Shown one piece after another: positions 55,621 through 63,088 of a DNA stretch of 64,000 bases. The position numbers and the translations under genes are program-made. The first letter of the stretch is position 1. The number at the start of each line of letters is the position of its first letter. The notes beneath the pieces were generated by a model. The model had not been told where the DNA came from and searched no databases. It worked only from the letters and a program-made list of their open reading frames with translations. Source of the DNA: Arthrobacter sp. C9C5 (GTDB lineage: Bacteria > Actinomycetota > Actinomycetes > Actinomycetales > Micrococcaceae); assembly GCF_013359735.1 (NCBI RefSeq), contig NZ_JABFMX010000018.1, positions 26,504-90,503 on the forward strand, read 5' to 3'.

Positions 55621-56688
55621 TTAGAGGGCGTGGGGGTCGTTGAAAGTTCCGGGGGAGGCGAGGAAATCGGTAGCCTGCAGCAGTCCGACGGGCAGGCCGC
55701 CGCCCAGCACAGCTGACTTGGCAAGCCCCGCCAGGGGCGAGGTGTCGACGTCGAGCGCCTCCAGGAGGCGCACGGTGACAGGCATCCGGGCGCGGTCCCC
55801 GCCGTCGGAGATTTTGACGGCGACGGCGCGGCCGTCCGGAAGGCCCACCAGCTGGACGCCCTCGAAGCCGTCCTTCGCGAGGAGGCCGGGGACCAGGCGC
55901 ATCAGCGCGGTGACATCCCGGTCCTCGCCCGCCACCATCCCGGGGTGGCGGCGCATGGCGTCGGCCACGGCAGCCTCCGCGCTGTCGGATCCCGTTGCCG
56001 AGGCCAGCTTGCCGAAGGCGCGGGCCATGCCGCGCAGGGTCAACGCGAACAGCGGGGTGCCGCAGCCGTCGGTGGACGTGCGCTGCGGCTGCTCGCCGGT
56101 CAACTCCACCACCGTCCGGGCCACGAGTTGCTGCAAGGGGTGCGCCGGGTCCAGGTATCCCCCGACGGGCCAGCCGTTGATGACACAGGTGGCTGCCATC
56201 GCGGCGTGCTTTCCCGAGCAGTTCTGCGCCAACCGGGTGGCCTCCCCGCCGCCGCCGAGCCATTCCTCGCGTTCGCGGACGCCGTAGGGGAGATCGGTGC
56301 TGTTCTCGAGGTCAGCGGGGTTGAGGCCGTACAGGTCCAGGATGCGCAGCGCGCCGTCGCGGTGGCTGGCGGCTCCGGAGTGGCTGGCGGCGGCTAGGGC
56401 GAGGAGTTCCTCCGGGAGGTCGAGGCCGGCGCGGACCATGGCGACGGCCTGCAGGGGCTTAAGGGCGGAGCGCGGGTAGAACGGGGCGAGCGGCTCGCCG
56501 GCGGCCAGGAGAGTCCGGCCATCCGCCGCGGTGGCGATGGCCGAGCCGTAGTGGACGCTCTCCGCCACGCCGTCGCGGGTCTGGACCGCAACTGGGACGT
56601 GCTGCGGGAGCCTCGCCGGGGCCGGTGGAGTTGGAATATGCGCGACGGCAGGGGAAGTCATTGCGTCCTTAGCAGTGGAGGTGTTCAT
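55621..56688 (-). CDS. L-asparaginase (AnsA, thermolabile/Rhizobium-type family)
   Basis: A 355-residue asparaginase of the COG4448 family, distinct from the E. coli type I/II enzymes. The key residues seen are in FYPRSALKPLQAVAMV (Ser-x-x-Lys), AQNCSGKHAAM (the C-SGKH catalytic segment) and STDGCGTPLFAL (Cys-containing metal/active site). Hydrolyses asparagine to aspartate and ammonia in the cytosol. Lies between the GntR gene (43 nt upstream) and aspA (8 nt downstream), so the order GntR-asparaginase-aspA-ansP gives a full pathway. Confidence 0.93.
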   Translation of the reverse strand: MNTSTAKDAMTSPAVAHIPTPPAPARLPQHVPVAVQTRDGVAESVHYGSAIATAADGRTLLAAGEPLAPFYPRSALKPLQAVAMVRAGLDLPEELLALAAASHSGAASHRDGALRILDLYGLNPADLENSTDLPYGVREREEWLGGGGEATRLAQNCSGKHAAMAATCVINGWPVGGYLDPAHPLQQLVARTVVELTGEQPQRTSTDGCGTPLFALTLRGMARAFGKLASATGSDSAEAAVADAMRRHPGMVAGEDRDVTALMRLVPGLLAKDGFEGVQLVGLPDGRAVAVKISDGGDRARMPVTVRLLEALDVDTSPLAGLAKSAVLGGGLPVGLLQATDFLASPGTFNDPHAL

Positions 56689-56731
56689 TGCTGGTCAAGC
56701 TGCTGTTGCTGGGTCTGTCCGCTGGGCCGGT

Positions 56732-57439
56732 TCACACGCCGGCGCGGGGATGCAGGATCGAGGCGAGGGCAAGACCAACGGCGTGCAGGTGCTGGCTCAT
56801 GGCGATCCGCGCCGTTGCTGCGTCGCCGGCCTCGATGGCGGCCAGGATGCGCCGGTGCTCCTCATCCGAGGCGTGCTGGCGGTCCGCCACCATATTCAGG
56901 GTCTCCGACTGATGGGCCAGGGCCTCGCGGATGTCCGCGACGACGTTCTCGAAGACCTTGTTCCGGCTGGCCTTCGCGATCAGGGCATGGAAATTCGAAT
57001 CCAGGCCGACCCACACTTCGGGGTCGTCCTCGGCGGTCATGGCCGCGACGATGTCCCGCATGGTGTCCAGTTCCTCCGGCGAACGGCGTTCCGCGGCGAA
57101 CCCGGCGGCCGGAACTTCGATGTGGGGGCGGGCCTCAGTGAGGTCCAGGGCGGAGTACTGGCCCAGGACCAGGTCTTTGGCCACATGGTCCGCGACGACG
57201 AAGGTGCCCCGCCCGGTCCTCGTGACGGTCAGCCCCAGGGCGTTGCAGGAACGCAGGGCCTCGCGGACAACGGAGCGGCTCACACCGTACTGCTGGGCGA
57301 GCGTGGCTTCGGAGCTCAGTTTGGCGCCGATGCCGAGCTTGCCGGATTCGATCTCGGAGCGCAGGACGTTGAAGACCGCTTCGGCCGCGCTGAGCCGGGC
57401 GAGGGGTTGTCCGGCTGTCCGGCTGTCTGACAGGTTCAC
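56732..57439 (-). CDS. GntR/FadR-type regulator of the asparagine operon
   Basis: A 235-residue GntR protein of the FadR subfamily. N-terminal winged helix: LSSEATLAQQYGVSRSVVREALRSCNALGL (in parts: QQYGVSRSVVREALR, about residues 51-65) and GTFVVADHV; C-terminal FCD domain with helices carrying the metal-ligand pattern VGLDSNFHALIAKASRN and EHRRILAAIEAGD. First gene of the asparagine operon. The GTG is the first transcribed codon by the promoter at 57446-57475. It should sense aspartate/asparagine or a derived ligand. Confidence 0.93.
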   Translation of the reverse strand: MNLSDSRTAGQPLARLSAAEAVFNVLRSEIESGKLGIGAKLSSEATLAQQYGVSRSVVREALRSCNALGLTVTRTGRGTFVVADHVAKDLVLGQYSALDLTEARPHIEVPAAGFAAERRSPEELDTMRDIVAAMTAEDDPEVWVGLDSNFHALIAKASRNKVFENVVADIREALAHQSETLNMVADRQHASDEEHRRILAAIEAGDAATARIAMSQHLHAVGLALASILHPRAGV

Positions 57440-57445
57440 GCCTCA

Positions 57446-57475
57446 AATATGGCAGAGGTCACACCGGGGTGTCAA
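57446..57475 (-). promoter_or_regulatory. Leaderless promoter and operator of the asparagine operon
   Basis: On the minus strand TTGACA (57470-57475), 18-nt spacer, CATATT (57446-57451), then 6 nt to the GTG of the GntR gene at 57437-57439. TCACACC-GG-GGTGTCA (57459-57474, one mismatch) overlaps the -35, a plausible GntR-family site. Confidence 0.8.
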
Positions 57476-57497
57476 CTGTGCTGCCGGGGCCAAGCTT

Positions 57498-57561
57498 GGC
57501 CGAGCGGACACTTGGGGCCCACTTCGAGCGCCCAGTCAGGGCCCCACGTGTCCGCTCGGCC
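57498..57561 (-). terminator. Long palindrome downstream of DUF305 gene
   Basis: A 23-bp arm GGCCGAGCGGACACTTGGGG+CCC at 57498-57520 pairs with 57539-57561 with one mismatch; the loop is 18 nt. It is 14 nt past the DUF305 stop and works as its terminator. The arm core GAGCGGACACTTGGGGCCC differs from that of 38438-38500 (GAACGTACACTTGAGGCCC) at only three of 19 positions. Confidence 0.8.
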
Positions 57562-57574
57562 TCAGCGAGCGAGG

Positions 57575-58171
57575 CTAGAGGCCGGCCAGCAGCCCCTTCA
57601 TTTCCTTGATTTCGTCCGTTTGGGAGGCGGCGACGTCCTTGGCCAGTTTGATCGCGTCCGGGTTCTTGCCGCTTCGGACCTCCGCGTTGGCCATCTCGAC
57701 GGCGCCCTCGTGGTGGGCGATCATTTGGGTGAGGAACAGCTTCGCGGCCTCGGGGCCCGTGGCGGCGTCGAGCTGGCGGATCCCGTCATCGCTCACCATG
57801 CCGGACATGACGTGGCCTCCCGGCATTTGGGTGGATTCGTTCCAGCTCCGGAGCCAGCCGGTCATCCGTTCGATCTCCGGCCCCTGGGCAGCCTTGATGC
57901 GGCCGGCCAGGGCGGTCACCTTGGGGTCGATGCCCTGCTCCTTGAGCATCATCTCGCTCATCTCGACAGCCTGGGCGTGGTGCGGGATCATCCCCTGGGC
58001 GAACATGGTGTCCGTGCCGTTGTGGTCCGCGGCTGCGGGCGCGGAGCTTGATCCCGCGCTGCTGTGGTCCATGCCGGGCATGCTGCTGCCGGAGCTGGTG
58101 CTGGCGGAGCAGCCGGCCAGGGCGATGATCGCGGCGAGGGCGGTGGCGGGGATTGTCAGTGCTTTGTTCAT
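57575..58171 (-). CDS. DUF305 lipoprotein (metal-related)
   Basis: A 198-residue DUF305 protein. Lipoprotein signal with LAGCSAS (lipid Cys 21) and a Ser/Gly-rich tether. The family's four-helix ferritin-like domain is seen in MFAQGMIPHHAQAVEMSEMMLKEQGIDPKV (in parts: MIPHHAQAVEMSEMML) and FLTQMIAHHEGAVEMANAEV, each with an HH pair, and repeated Met residues. DUF305 proteins are linked to copper and other metals in many bacteria. Located at the outer face of the membrane. AGG precedes the ATG by 7 nt. Adjacent to the His/Cys-rich membrane protein and ArsR-CDF pair. Confidence 0.92.
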   Translation of the reverse strand: MNKALTIPATALAAIIALAGCSASTSSGSSMPGMDHSSAGSSSAPAAADHNGTDTMFAQGMIPHHAQAVEMSEMMLKEQGIDPKVTALAGRIKAAQGPEIERMTGWLRSWNESTQMPGGHVMSGMVSDDGIRQLDAATGPEAAKLFLTQMIAHHEGAVEMANAEVRSGKNPDAIKLAKDVAASQTDEIKEMKGLLAGL

Positions 58172-58283
58172 TAAAACCTGTCCTTTGGAAATCCGGCGTG
58201 CGCCGGCGTCGGACGATGCGAGCCTGAGGGGGTGCGCACCGTGTGGGGGCGTGGGTGCCGACGAAACGCGGCACGGATCCCCT

Positions 58284-58733
58284 TTACGTCCGGCTAATGG
58301 ACAGCTCGTTCGGCGTTGGCGTGGTGGGGAGGTAGGAGTAGGCGGGGAGCTGGTCTACTTCCGCCGCGCTCCGTGGCTGGACCGCGAGCAGCGTTGTCCC
58401 GGGCAGGGGGGCGCTCAGGGAAGCGCCCGAGGGGGCCGGGGTGCACGACGTGTGTGCCGCGTGCTGTTCGCCGCAGCCCCCACCGCAGACGCACGACGCC
58501 GGCGTCGGAGTTTCGTGGTGGGTCGCCGGGCCGGTGTGGTCGGACGCTGCGTGGCCGGATGCTGCGTGGTCGGACGCCGGGGCGGTCTGGGTGTACGCAG
58601 CCGAGGCGTGTGCTCCGTGGGTGCCGGCGAGGACGTGCATGCCAAGAAGCCCGGCAAGCACGGCGAGGATGCCGGCTAGCAGGGCGAAGCGGAGGAGGCC
58701 GGCGGCCGGATTATGCTTCGATGCTTCGGCCAC
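58284..58733 (-). CDS. His/Cys-rich membrane-anchored protein (DUF6153-like)
   Basis: A 149-residue protein with one N-terminal TM segment (LLRFALLAGILAVLAGLLGMHV, in part) then an extracytoplasmic domain rich in His (HAASGHAASDHTGPATHHETP) and Cys (CVCGGGCGEQHAAHTSC). The pattern CxCxxxC and many His fit metal binding. Similar small proteins are found beside DUF305 in actinobacteria (DUF6153 family, from memory). GTG start at 58731-58733 with AAGGAG 7 nt upstream. It is 112 nt upstream of the DUF305 gene in the same direction. Confidence 0.75.
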   Translation of the reverse strand: MAEASKHNPAAGLLRFALLAGILAVLAGLLGMHVLAGTHGAHASAAYTQTAPASDHAASGHAASDHTGPATHHETPTPASCVCGGGCGEQHAAHTSCTPAPSGASLSAPLPGTTLLAVQPRSAAEVDQLPAYSYLPTTPTPNELSISRT

Positions 58734-58863
58734 GTCGCAACTCCTTCCAGGCTGAGGTCCCGCATTTCAGGCTACCGGTGTTCAACGATGGTTCCGCTGA
58801 TTGTGTTCCGGCCGCCCACGTCCAGTTCGGTTAACAGTTGGCCCAACGCGGCAGGTGTGACAG

Positions 58864-58885
58864 TATCTGCGTATGAATGCAGATA
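58864..58885 (+). promoter_or_regulatory. ArsR/SmtB operator over the arsR start codon
   Basis: TATCTGC (58864-58870) and GCAGATA (58879-58885) are exact inverted repeats separated by 8 nt, and the ATG of the repressor (58873) lies in the spacer. The 7-8-7 layout matches metal-responsive ArsR/SmtB sites; the repressor would block its own start. Confidence 0.7.
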
Positions 58886-59208
58886 TGCAGGTTGATGTCG
58901 ACAGCCCCCACGTGGAGCTGGCCGTCGAAGTATTTTCCATGCTGGCCGACGCTACGCGGGTCCGGCTGATCCTCGCTCTGGGGGACGGTGAGCTGCCGGT
59001 CAACGCCTTGGCGGAGCGGGTCGGGAAACCGGCCTCTGCCGTCTCGCAGCATCTGGCCAAGATGCGGCTGGGCGGTATGGTCGCCACCCGGCAGGAGGGC
59101 ACCAAGGTCTTTTACCGGTTGCAGAATGATCACGCCCGTCAGCTGGTGATGGATGCAATCCACCAGGCCGAGCACGCGCTAGGCACTGCCCCGGGACACG
59201 GCGCATGA
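58873..59208 (+). CDS. ArsR/SmtB family metalloregulator
   Basis: A 111-residue winged-helix ArsR protein. LADATRVRLILALGDGELPVNALAERVGKPASAVSQHLAKMRLGG (in parts: VNALAERVGKPASAVSQHLA) is the HTH and TRQEGTKVFYRLQNDHARQLVMDAIHQAEHAL (in part) is the wing and last helix. The C-terminal helix DHARQLVMDAIHQAEH with Asp, His and Glu resembles the alpha-5 zinc site of SmtB/CzrA, so Zn/Co/Ni sensing is likely. No Cys in the alpha-3 helix. The last base pair ATGA overlaps the CDF gene (59205-59208). Start could also be the ATG at 58885. Confidence 0.94.
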   Translation: MNADMQVDVDSPHVELAVEVFSMLADATRVRLILALGDGELPVNALAERVGKPASAVSQHLAKMRLGGMVATRQEGTKVFYRLQNDHARQLVMDAIHQAEHALGTAPGHGA

Positions 59209-60260
59209 GCGGGCCGGGGAACGCTGTGGGCGAGCACCGCCATGGGGAACACGACGACCGTGAGCACCCGCACGGCCATGACCACCCGCATGATCACGAC
59301 CACCCGCATGGACACACCCACGCCTCCGGGCTGAAGGGCTGGCTGCACGAGCTCTTCGTCCCGCATTCCCATGACGCCGCAGACTCCATCGACGAGGCAC
59401 TCGAGTCCAGCGCCCAAGGCATCCGCGCAGTCAAGGTCTCCCTGCTGGGCCTCGGCGCCACGTCGCTGTTCCAGCTGGCGATTGTGCTGATCAGCGGTTC
59501 GGTGGCGCTGTTGGCGGACACCGTGCACAATTTCTCCGATGCGCTTACCGCGGTGCCGTTGTGGATCGCGTTTCTGCTCGGCCGCCGCAAACCGACGCGA
59601 ACCTACCCGTACGGCTTCGGCCGCGCCGAGGACCTGGCCGGACTCTTTATTGTCGCCATGATCGCCCTCTCCGCGGTGGTGGCCGCCGTCGAATCAATTC
59701 GCCGCTTCTTCGAACCGCAGCCCGTGCAGAACCTCGGCTGGGTCCTCGCGGCCGGCCTTGTCGGCTTCGCGGGCAACGAGCTGGTGGCGATCTACCGGAT
59801 CCGGGTCGGCCGGCGGATCGGTTCCGCGGCGCTGATCGCCGACGGCGTGCACGCCCGGACTGACGGCTTCACGTCCCTCGCCGTGGTGGCCGGTGTCATC
59901 GGCGTCTGGCTCGGCTTCCCGTTGGCGGATCCGATCGTGGGGCTGCTGATCTCCGTGGCGATCATGGTGCTGCTCTGGGGCACCGTGCGCGACGTCGGGC
60001 GGCGGCTCATGGACGGCGTCGACCCCCAACTGAGCGATGCGCTGGCCGGCGTCGTCCGGGAACGCTCGCCAATGGGCGGGACCTCCCGGCTGCGCTGGTC
60101 CGGCCACCGGCTGCACGCCGAGATCACCGTCCCCCTCAGCCCGGACGCCCGGCTGGTCGATCTTTCGTCGGTGGCCGCGGACCTGGAGGAGGGCGCCAGG
60201 GCGGCGCTGCCGCACCTTGGCTCGGTGACGGTGGTGCCGTCCATAACGCAGCCCGCTTAG
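59205..60260 (+). CDS. Cation diffusion facilitator (CDF) metal exporter
   Basis: A 351-residue CDF transporter with six TM segments. The N-terminal about 45 residues are His-rich (EHRHGEHDDREHPHGHDHPH, then further HPHGHTHAS), a metal-binding tail. TM2 and TM5 motifs ALLADTVHNFSDALTAVPLWIA (HxxxD) and ALIADGVHARTDGFTSLAVVAG (HxxxD; ZntB/ZitB type). C-terminal cytosolic domain from about 275. Exports Zn2+/Co2+ or similar in exchange for protons. Translationally coupled to the ArsR repressor by a 4-nt overlap, so metal induces its own efflux. Confidence 0.95.
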   Translation: MSGPGNAVGEHRHGEHDDREHPHGHDHPHDHDHPHGHTHASGLKGWLHELFVPHSHDAADSIDEALESSAQGIRAVKVSLLGLGATSLFQLAIVLISGSVALLADTVHNFSDALTAVPLWIAFLLGRRKPTRTYPYGFGRAEDLAGLFIVAMIALSAVVAAVESIRRFFEPQPVQNLGWVLAAGLVGFAGNELVAIYRIRVGRRIGSAALIADGVHARTDGFTSLAVVAGVIGVWLGFPLADPIVGLLISVAIMVLLWGTVRDVGRRLMDGVDPQLSDALAGVVRERSPMGGTSRLRWSGHRLHAEITVPLSPDARLVDLSSVAADLEEGARAALPHLGSVTVVPSITQPA

Positions 60261-60266
60261 TCGGGG

Positions 60267-61223
60267 TCAGATCCCCAGGGAAGCGAGGCTCTGCCGGAGG
60301 GTCTCGGCCGAGTGGTGGAGGGAGGCGAGTTCGCCCTCGTCCATGGGCGTCTCCAGGACCGCGCGCACGCCGCCGTTCCCCACGATGCTGGGCAGCGAGA
60401 GGGCGATGCCGTCGATCCCGTACTGCCCGCCCAGCACAGTGGAAACCGGGAGCACCGCGTTTTCCGAGCGCAGCAGGGCCTCCACGATCCGGGCGCCGGA
60501 AAGCCCGATCGCGTAATTCGTGGCGCCCTTGCCGGCAATTACCTTGTAGGCGGCCTGCGTGACTTCACGGGCGGTTTCGGTGAGGTATCCGGGCGTGAAA
60601 ATGCGCTCGCCGTCGACCTTCCAGTCCCGGATCGGCACCGGGCCGATGGTCGCGCCGGACCAGACCGGGAATTCGGTGTCGCCGTGTTCGCCGACCATGC
60701 TGGCGTGCACGCTGCTCACGGATACCCCCGCGCGGTGCGCCAGCAGCCAGCGCAGCCGCGAGGTGTCCAATACGGTGCCGGAGGAGAAAACCCGGGAGGT
60801 CGGCAGCCCGGTGATCTTTTGCGCGGCCACGGTCAGCACGTCACAGGGGTTGGTGACAAGCACGTAGACCGCGTCTGGGGCGTGGTCGAGCAGTTGCGGC
60901 ATGAGCTGCTCGAGGATCCGGACGTTGGTGCCGGCCAGGTCCAAGCGGGTCTGGCCTGGCGCCTGTTTGGCCCCGGCGGTGATGACGACGACGTCGGCGC
61001 CTTCGGTGACGCTGATGTCCGCGCCGCCGCTGACGGTTGCCGCCGCCGCGGTGAACTGGGTGCCGTGCGCCAGGTCCAGGACCTCGGCCTCGGCCTTGGC
61101 CGCGTTGACGTCGAAGAGCGCGACGTGGCTGGCCGAGCCGCGGATCAGGGCGGCGTAGGCCAGCGACGTGCCGACGCTGCCGGCGCCGATGACGGCCAGT
61201 TTGGACCCGGAACGTGCGGACAT
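60267..61223 (-). CDS. ldh: L-lactate dehydrogenase
   Basis: A 318-residue LDH. Seen: [18 protein letters not shown] (NAD), [21 protein letters not shown] with Gln in the specificity-loop position that separates LDH from malate dehydrogenase (Q102 in LDH), [11 protein letters not shown], and [14 protein letters not shown] with the catalytic His. Interconverts pyruvate and L-lactate. Start ATG at 61221-61223 with AGAGG 4 nt upstream. 21 nt after the SDR gene, so probably one operon. Convergent with the CDF gene, 6 nt apart. Confidence 0.95.
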   Translation of the reverse strand: MSARSGSKLAVIGAGSVGTSLAYAALIRGSASHVALFDVNAAKAEAEVLDLAHGTQFTAAAATVSGGADISVTEGADVVVITAGAKQAPGQTRLDLAGTNVRILEQLMPQLLDHAPDAVYVLVTNPCDVLTVAAQKITGLPTSRVFSSGTVLDTSRLRWLLAHRAGVSVSSVHASMVGEHGDTEFPVWSGATIGPVPIRDWKVDGERIFTPGYLTETAREVTQAAYKVIAGKGATNYAIGLSGARIVEALLRSENAVLPVSTVLGGQYGIDGIALSLPSIVGNGGVRAVLETPMDEGELASLHHSAETLRQSLASLGI

Positions 61224-61244
61224 AAGCCTCTCCATCTTGCGCGG

Positions 61245-61988
61245 TCAGCTGCCGGGCGGCACGACGGTGCCCGCGGTTTCGCCGCCGTCGATCACGAATT
61301 CGGCACCCGTGACAAAGGAGGATTCCTCGCTGGCCAGATAGACGGCGAGCTGCGCGATCTCGGCGGGTTGGCCGATCCGGTGCAGCGGCACATGGCCGGT
61401 GTCGAAGGTCATGCCCTCGGTCATGGGGGTCTGGATGACGCCGGGGTGCACGGAGTTGACGCGGATCCCGTCCCGCCCGAGGTCGAGTGCGGCTGCCTTG
61501 GTCAGGCCGCGCACGCCGAATTTCGACGCGGTGTAGCCGGCGAGGTTTTCGTAGCCGCGCAGCCCGGCGATGGAGGAGACGTTGATGATGGAGGAGGTAC
61601 CCGCCCTGGCCAGCGCGGGGGCGGCGGCCTTGATGCCATTGAAGACGCCGGTGAGGTTCACCTCGATGATCCGGGCCCATTGTTCGTGCGGGTAGTCGTC
61701 GATCCGCCCGAAGTTCACGATGCCGGCATTGTTGACCAGGATGCTCAGGCCGCCGAACGCGGTGACTGCCTCGTTGACTGCGGCGTCCCAGTCCGCCGGG
61801 CTGGTCACGTCCAGGTGAACGTAGCGGACGCCGTCGCCGAGTTGAGCCAGCAGCTGGGCGCCGTCGTCGTCCAGCACGTCGCCGACGACGGCCGTCGCCC
61901 CTTCGTCAAGGAAGCGCCGCGCGATCGCGGCGCCAATGCCGCGGGCGCCGCCGCTGATCAGTGCAACTTTGCCGTCCAAACGTCCCAT
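61245..61988 (-). CDS. Short-chain dehydrogenase/reductase (SDR)
   Basis: A 247-residue classical SDR. Rossmann glycine motif SGGARGIGAAIARR, VNNAGIVNFG, catalytic Ser in INVSSIAGL and Tyr-x-x-x-Lys in YTASKFG, then HPGVIQTPM. Sequence is close to 3-alpha/20-beta-hydroxysteroid dehydrogenases and glucose-1-dehydrogenase-like SDRs; the precise substrate is uncertain. GGGAGGG lies before the ATG. It is the first gene of an SDR-ldh pair; joint redox or lactate-related role is inferred. Confidence 0.92.
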   Translation of the reverse strand: MGRLDGKVALISGGARGIGAAIARRFLDEGATAVVGDVLDDDGAQLLAQLGDGVRYVHLDVTSPADWDAAVNEAVTAFGGLSILVNNAGIVNFGRIDDYPHEQWARIIEVNLTGVFNGIKAAAPALARAGTSSIINVSSIAGLRGYENLAGYTASKFGVRGLTKAAALDLGRDGIRVNSVHPGVIQTPMTEGMTFDTGHVPLHRIGQPAEIAQLAVYLASEESSFVTGAEFVIDGGETAGTVVPPGS

Positions 61989-62115
61989 ACCGGTTTCCCT
62001 CCCAAGGCGCGACCGTCTGCGCTGTATCCTTCTGCGACGGGCCGGCCGTGATTCGGTCAGCTATCCCAGCTTGGCTGTGGGAGACGTGGTTGGGCAGGGC
62101 CGTTGGGCCCAATGG

Positions 62116-62147
62116 CGACGTCGGCAGGCGGCGGCGAGCCGACGTCG
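62116..62147 (-). terminator. Terminator of the UDG-like gene
   Basis: CGACGTCGGC (62116-62125) and GCCGACGTCG (62138-62147) form a perfect 10-bp stem with a 12-nt loop, 6 nt past the stop codon on the minus strand. Confidence 0.8.
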
Positions 62148-62153
62148 TGACCC

Positions 62154-62771
62154 CTAGAGGTGCTGGATTCCAGCCCGCTGCATGGCGTCCTTGTAGACCG
62201 CGACGTTCTTGGCCAGGAGTTCTTCCTGCTTGGCCGGCGATACAGCAAAGGCGCGGCCGCCCAAGGCGGTGGCTTTGTAGATCTTCACGCCGCGGTTCTT
62301 CAGTGAGGAGTGGTAGGTCTTTTCGAAAAGCGTCAGGAAGGCGTGGGCGTCGGCGCCGTGGGCGATGATCGCGGAGGTGCGCTTGTTGATCTTCATGAAC
62401 TGGCGGAAAGGCCGCAGGCCGTCGGTCTTTTCCTGGACGTTCAGGGCTGAGGGGAGCTCCGGGTCGCGGACCCAGGGGTAGGCGTTCCACGGCATCACGT
62501 AGCGCGGGTCGAGTTCGACGGCTTCGTAGATGGAGGTGGCGCGGCGGGCTGCCTCGTCCTCGTTGAAATGCGAGACGAACCCTGATTCGCAGCCCTTGCC
62601 GGGCGCGATATGGAGGCTGACGATCCGGCACTCGTCCTCGTCATGGACGGGGTCGATGTACGGGACCACGGATCCCGGCTTCTTCTCCATCAGCTCGTCG
62701 CAAAGTTGGGTCACGGCCGCGATGTTCGGTTCCTGCAGCAGAGTCTTCTTTTCGTCCCAGTCAATCGTCAC
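62154..62771 (-). CDS. Uracil-DNA-glycosylase-superfamily-like protein
   Basis: A 205-residue cytosolic protein. Parts that resemble the UDG superfamily are CRIVSLHIAPGKGCESGF near residue 48, RYVMPWNAYPWVRDPE (motif like N-x-x-P-W) and TSAIIAHGADAHAFL followed by THHSS-like TYHSSLKNRG, where family members have an HPS segment. The catalytic Asp of classic UDGs is not evident, so it may be a divergent or non-catalytic member. GTG start at 62769-62771 with GGGAGA 4 nt upstream. Stand-alone gene. I am not sure of the family. Confidence 0.75.
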   Translation of the reverse strand: MTIDWDEKKTLLQEPNIAAVTQLCDELMEKKPGSVVPYIDPVHDEDECRIVSLHIAPGKGCESGFVSHFNEDEAARRATSIYEAVELDPRYVMPWNAYPWVRDPELPSALNVQEKTDGLRPFRQFMKINKRTSAIIAHGADAHAFLTLFEKTYHSSLKNRGVKIYKATALGGRAFAVSPAKQEELLAKNVAVYKDAMQRAGIQHL

Positions 62772-63088
62772 GATTTCTCCCTCAGCACTCGGCGTCCAGA
62801 ATCAGGCGTCTTGTTCCACTCTACGCTTCTGTGCCGGAGGGTGTTTTCGCGCGTCGCGGAAGAGGCGACCGACCCCTAGCCTCGGCTCCAGGGCAGGCGT
62901 ACGCTTAAAGCGCCTGCAGGTAACCACTTGATTAAGCCGGGTCGTTCTGGACATGAAAATGTCCGAGCCGTCTCATAGCGAGATCGCGAAGGTACCTGCA
63001 GGTCCTGTGTTTAAGGGATATTTGGCGAACTGTCGGCCTCCCTATAGTCCCTAAGCAGACCGTGGACGGCCAACCTAGTCCCTAAGTC
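62772..63088. other. Intergenic region with small hairpin and direct repeats
   Basis: 317 nt without a gene I can support. It includes a perfect 6-bp hairpin with a GNRA tetraloop, GGACAT-GAAA-ATGTCC (62949-62964), and imperfect direct repeats of about 20 bp ending TAGTCCCTAAG (63045-63055 and 63076-63086), 31 nt apart. Two CCTGCAGG-containing segments (around 62911 and 62995) flank the hairpin. The meaning of these is unknown. Confidence 0.5.
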
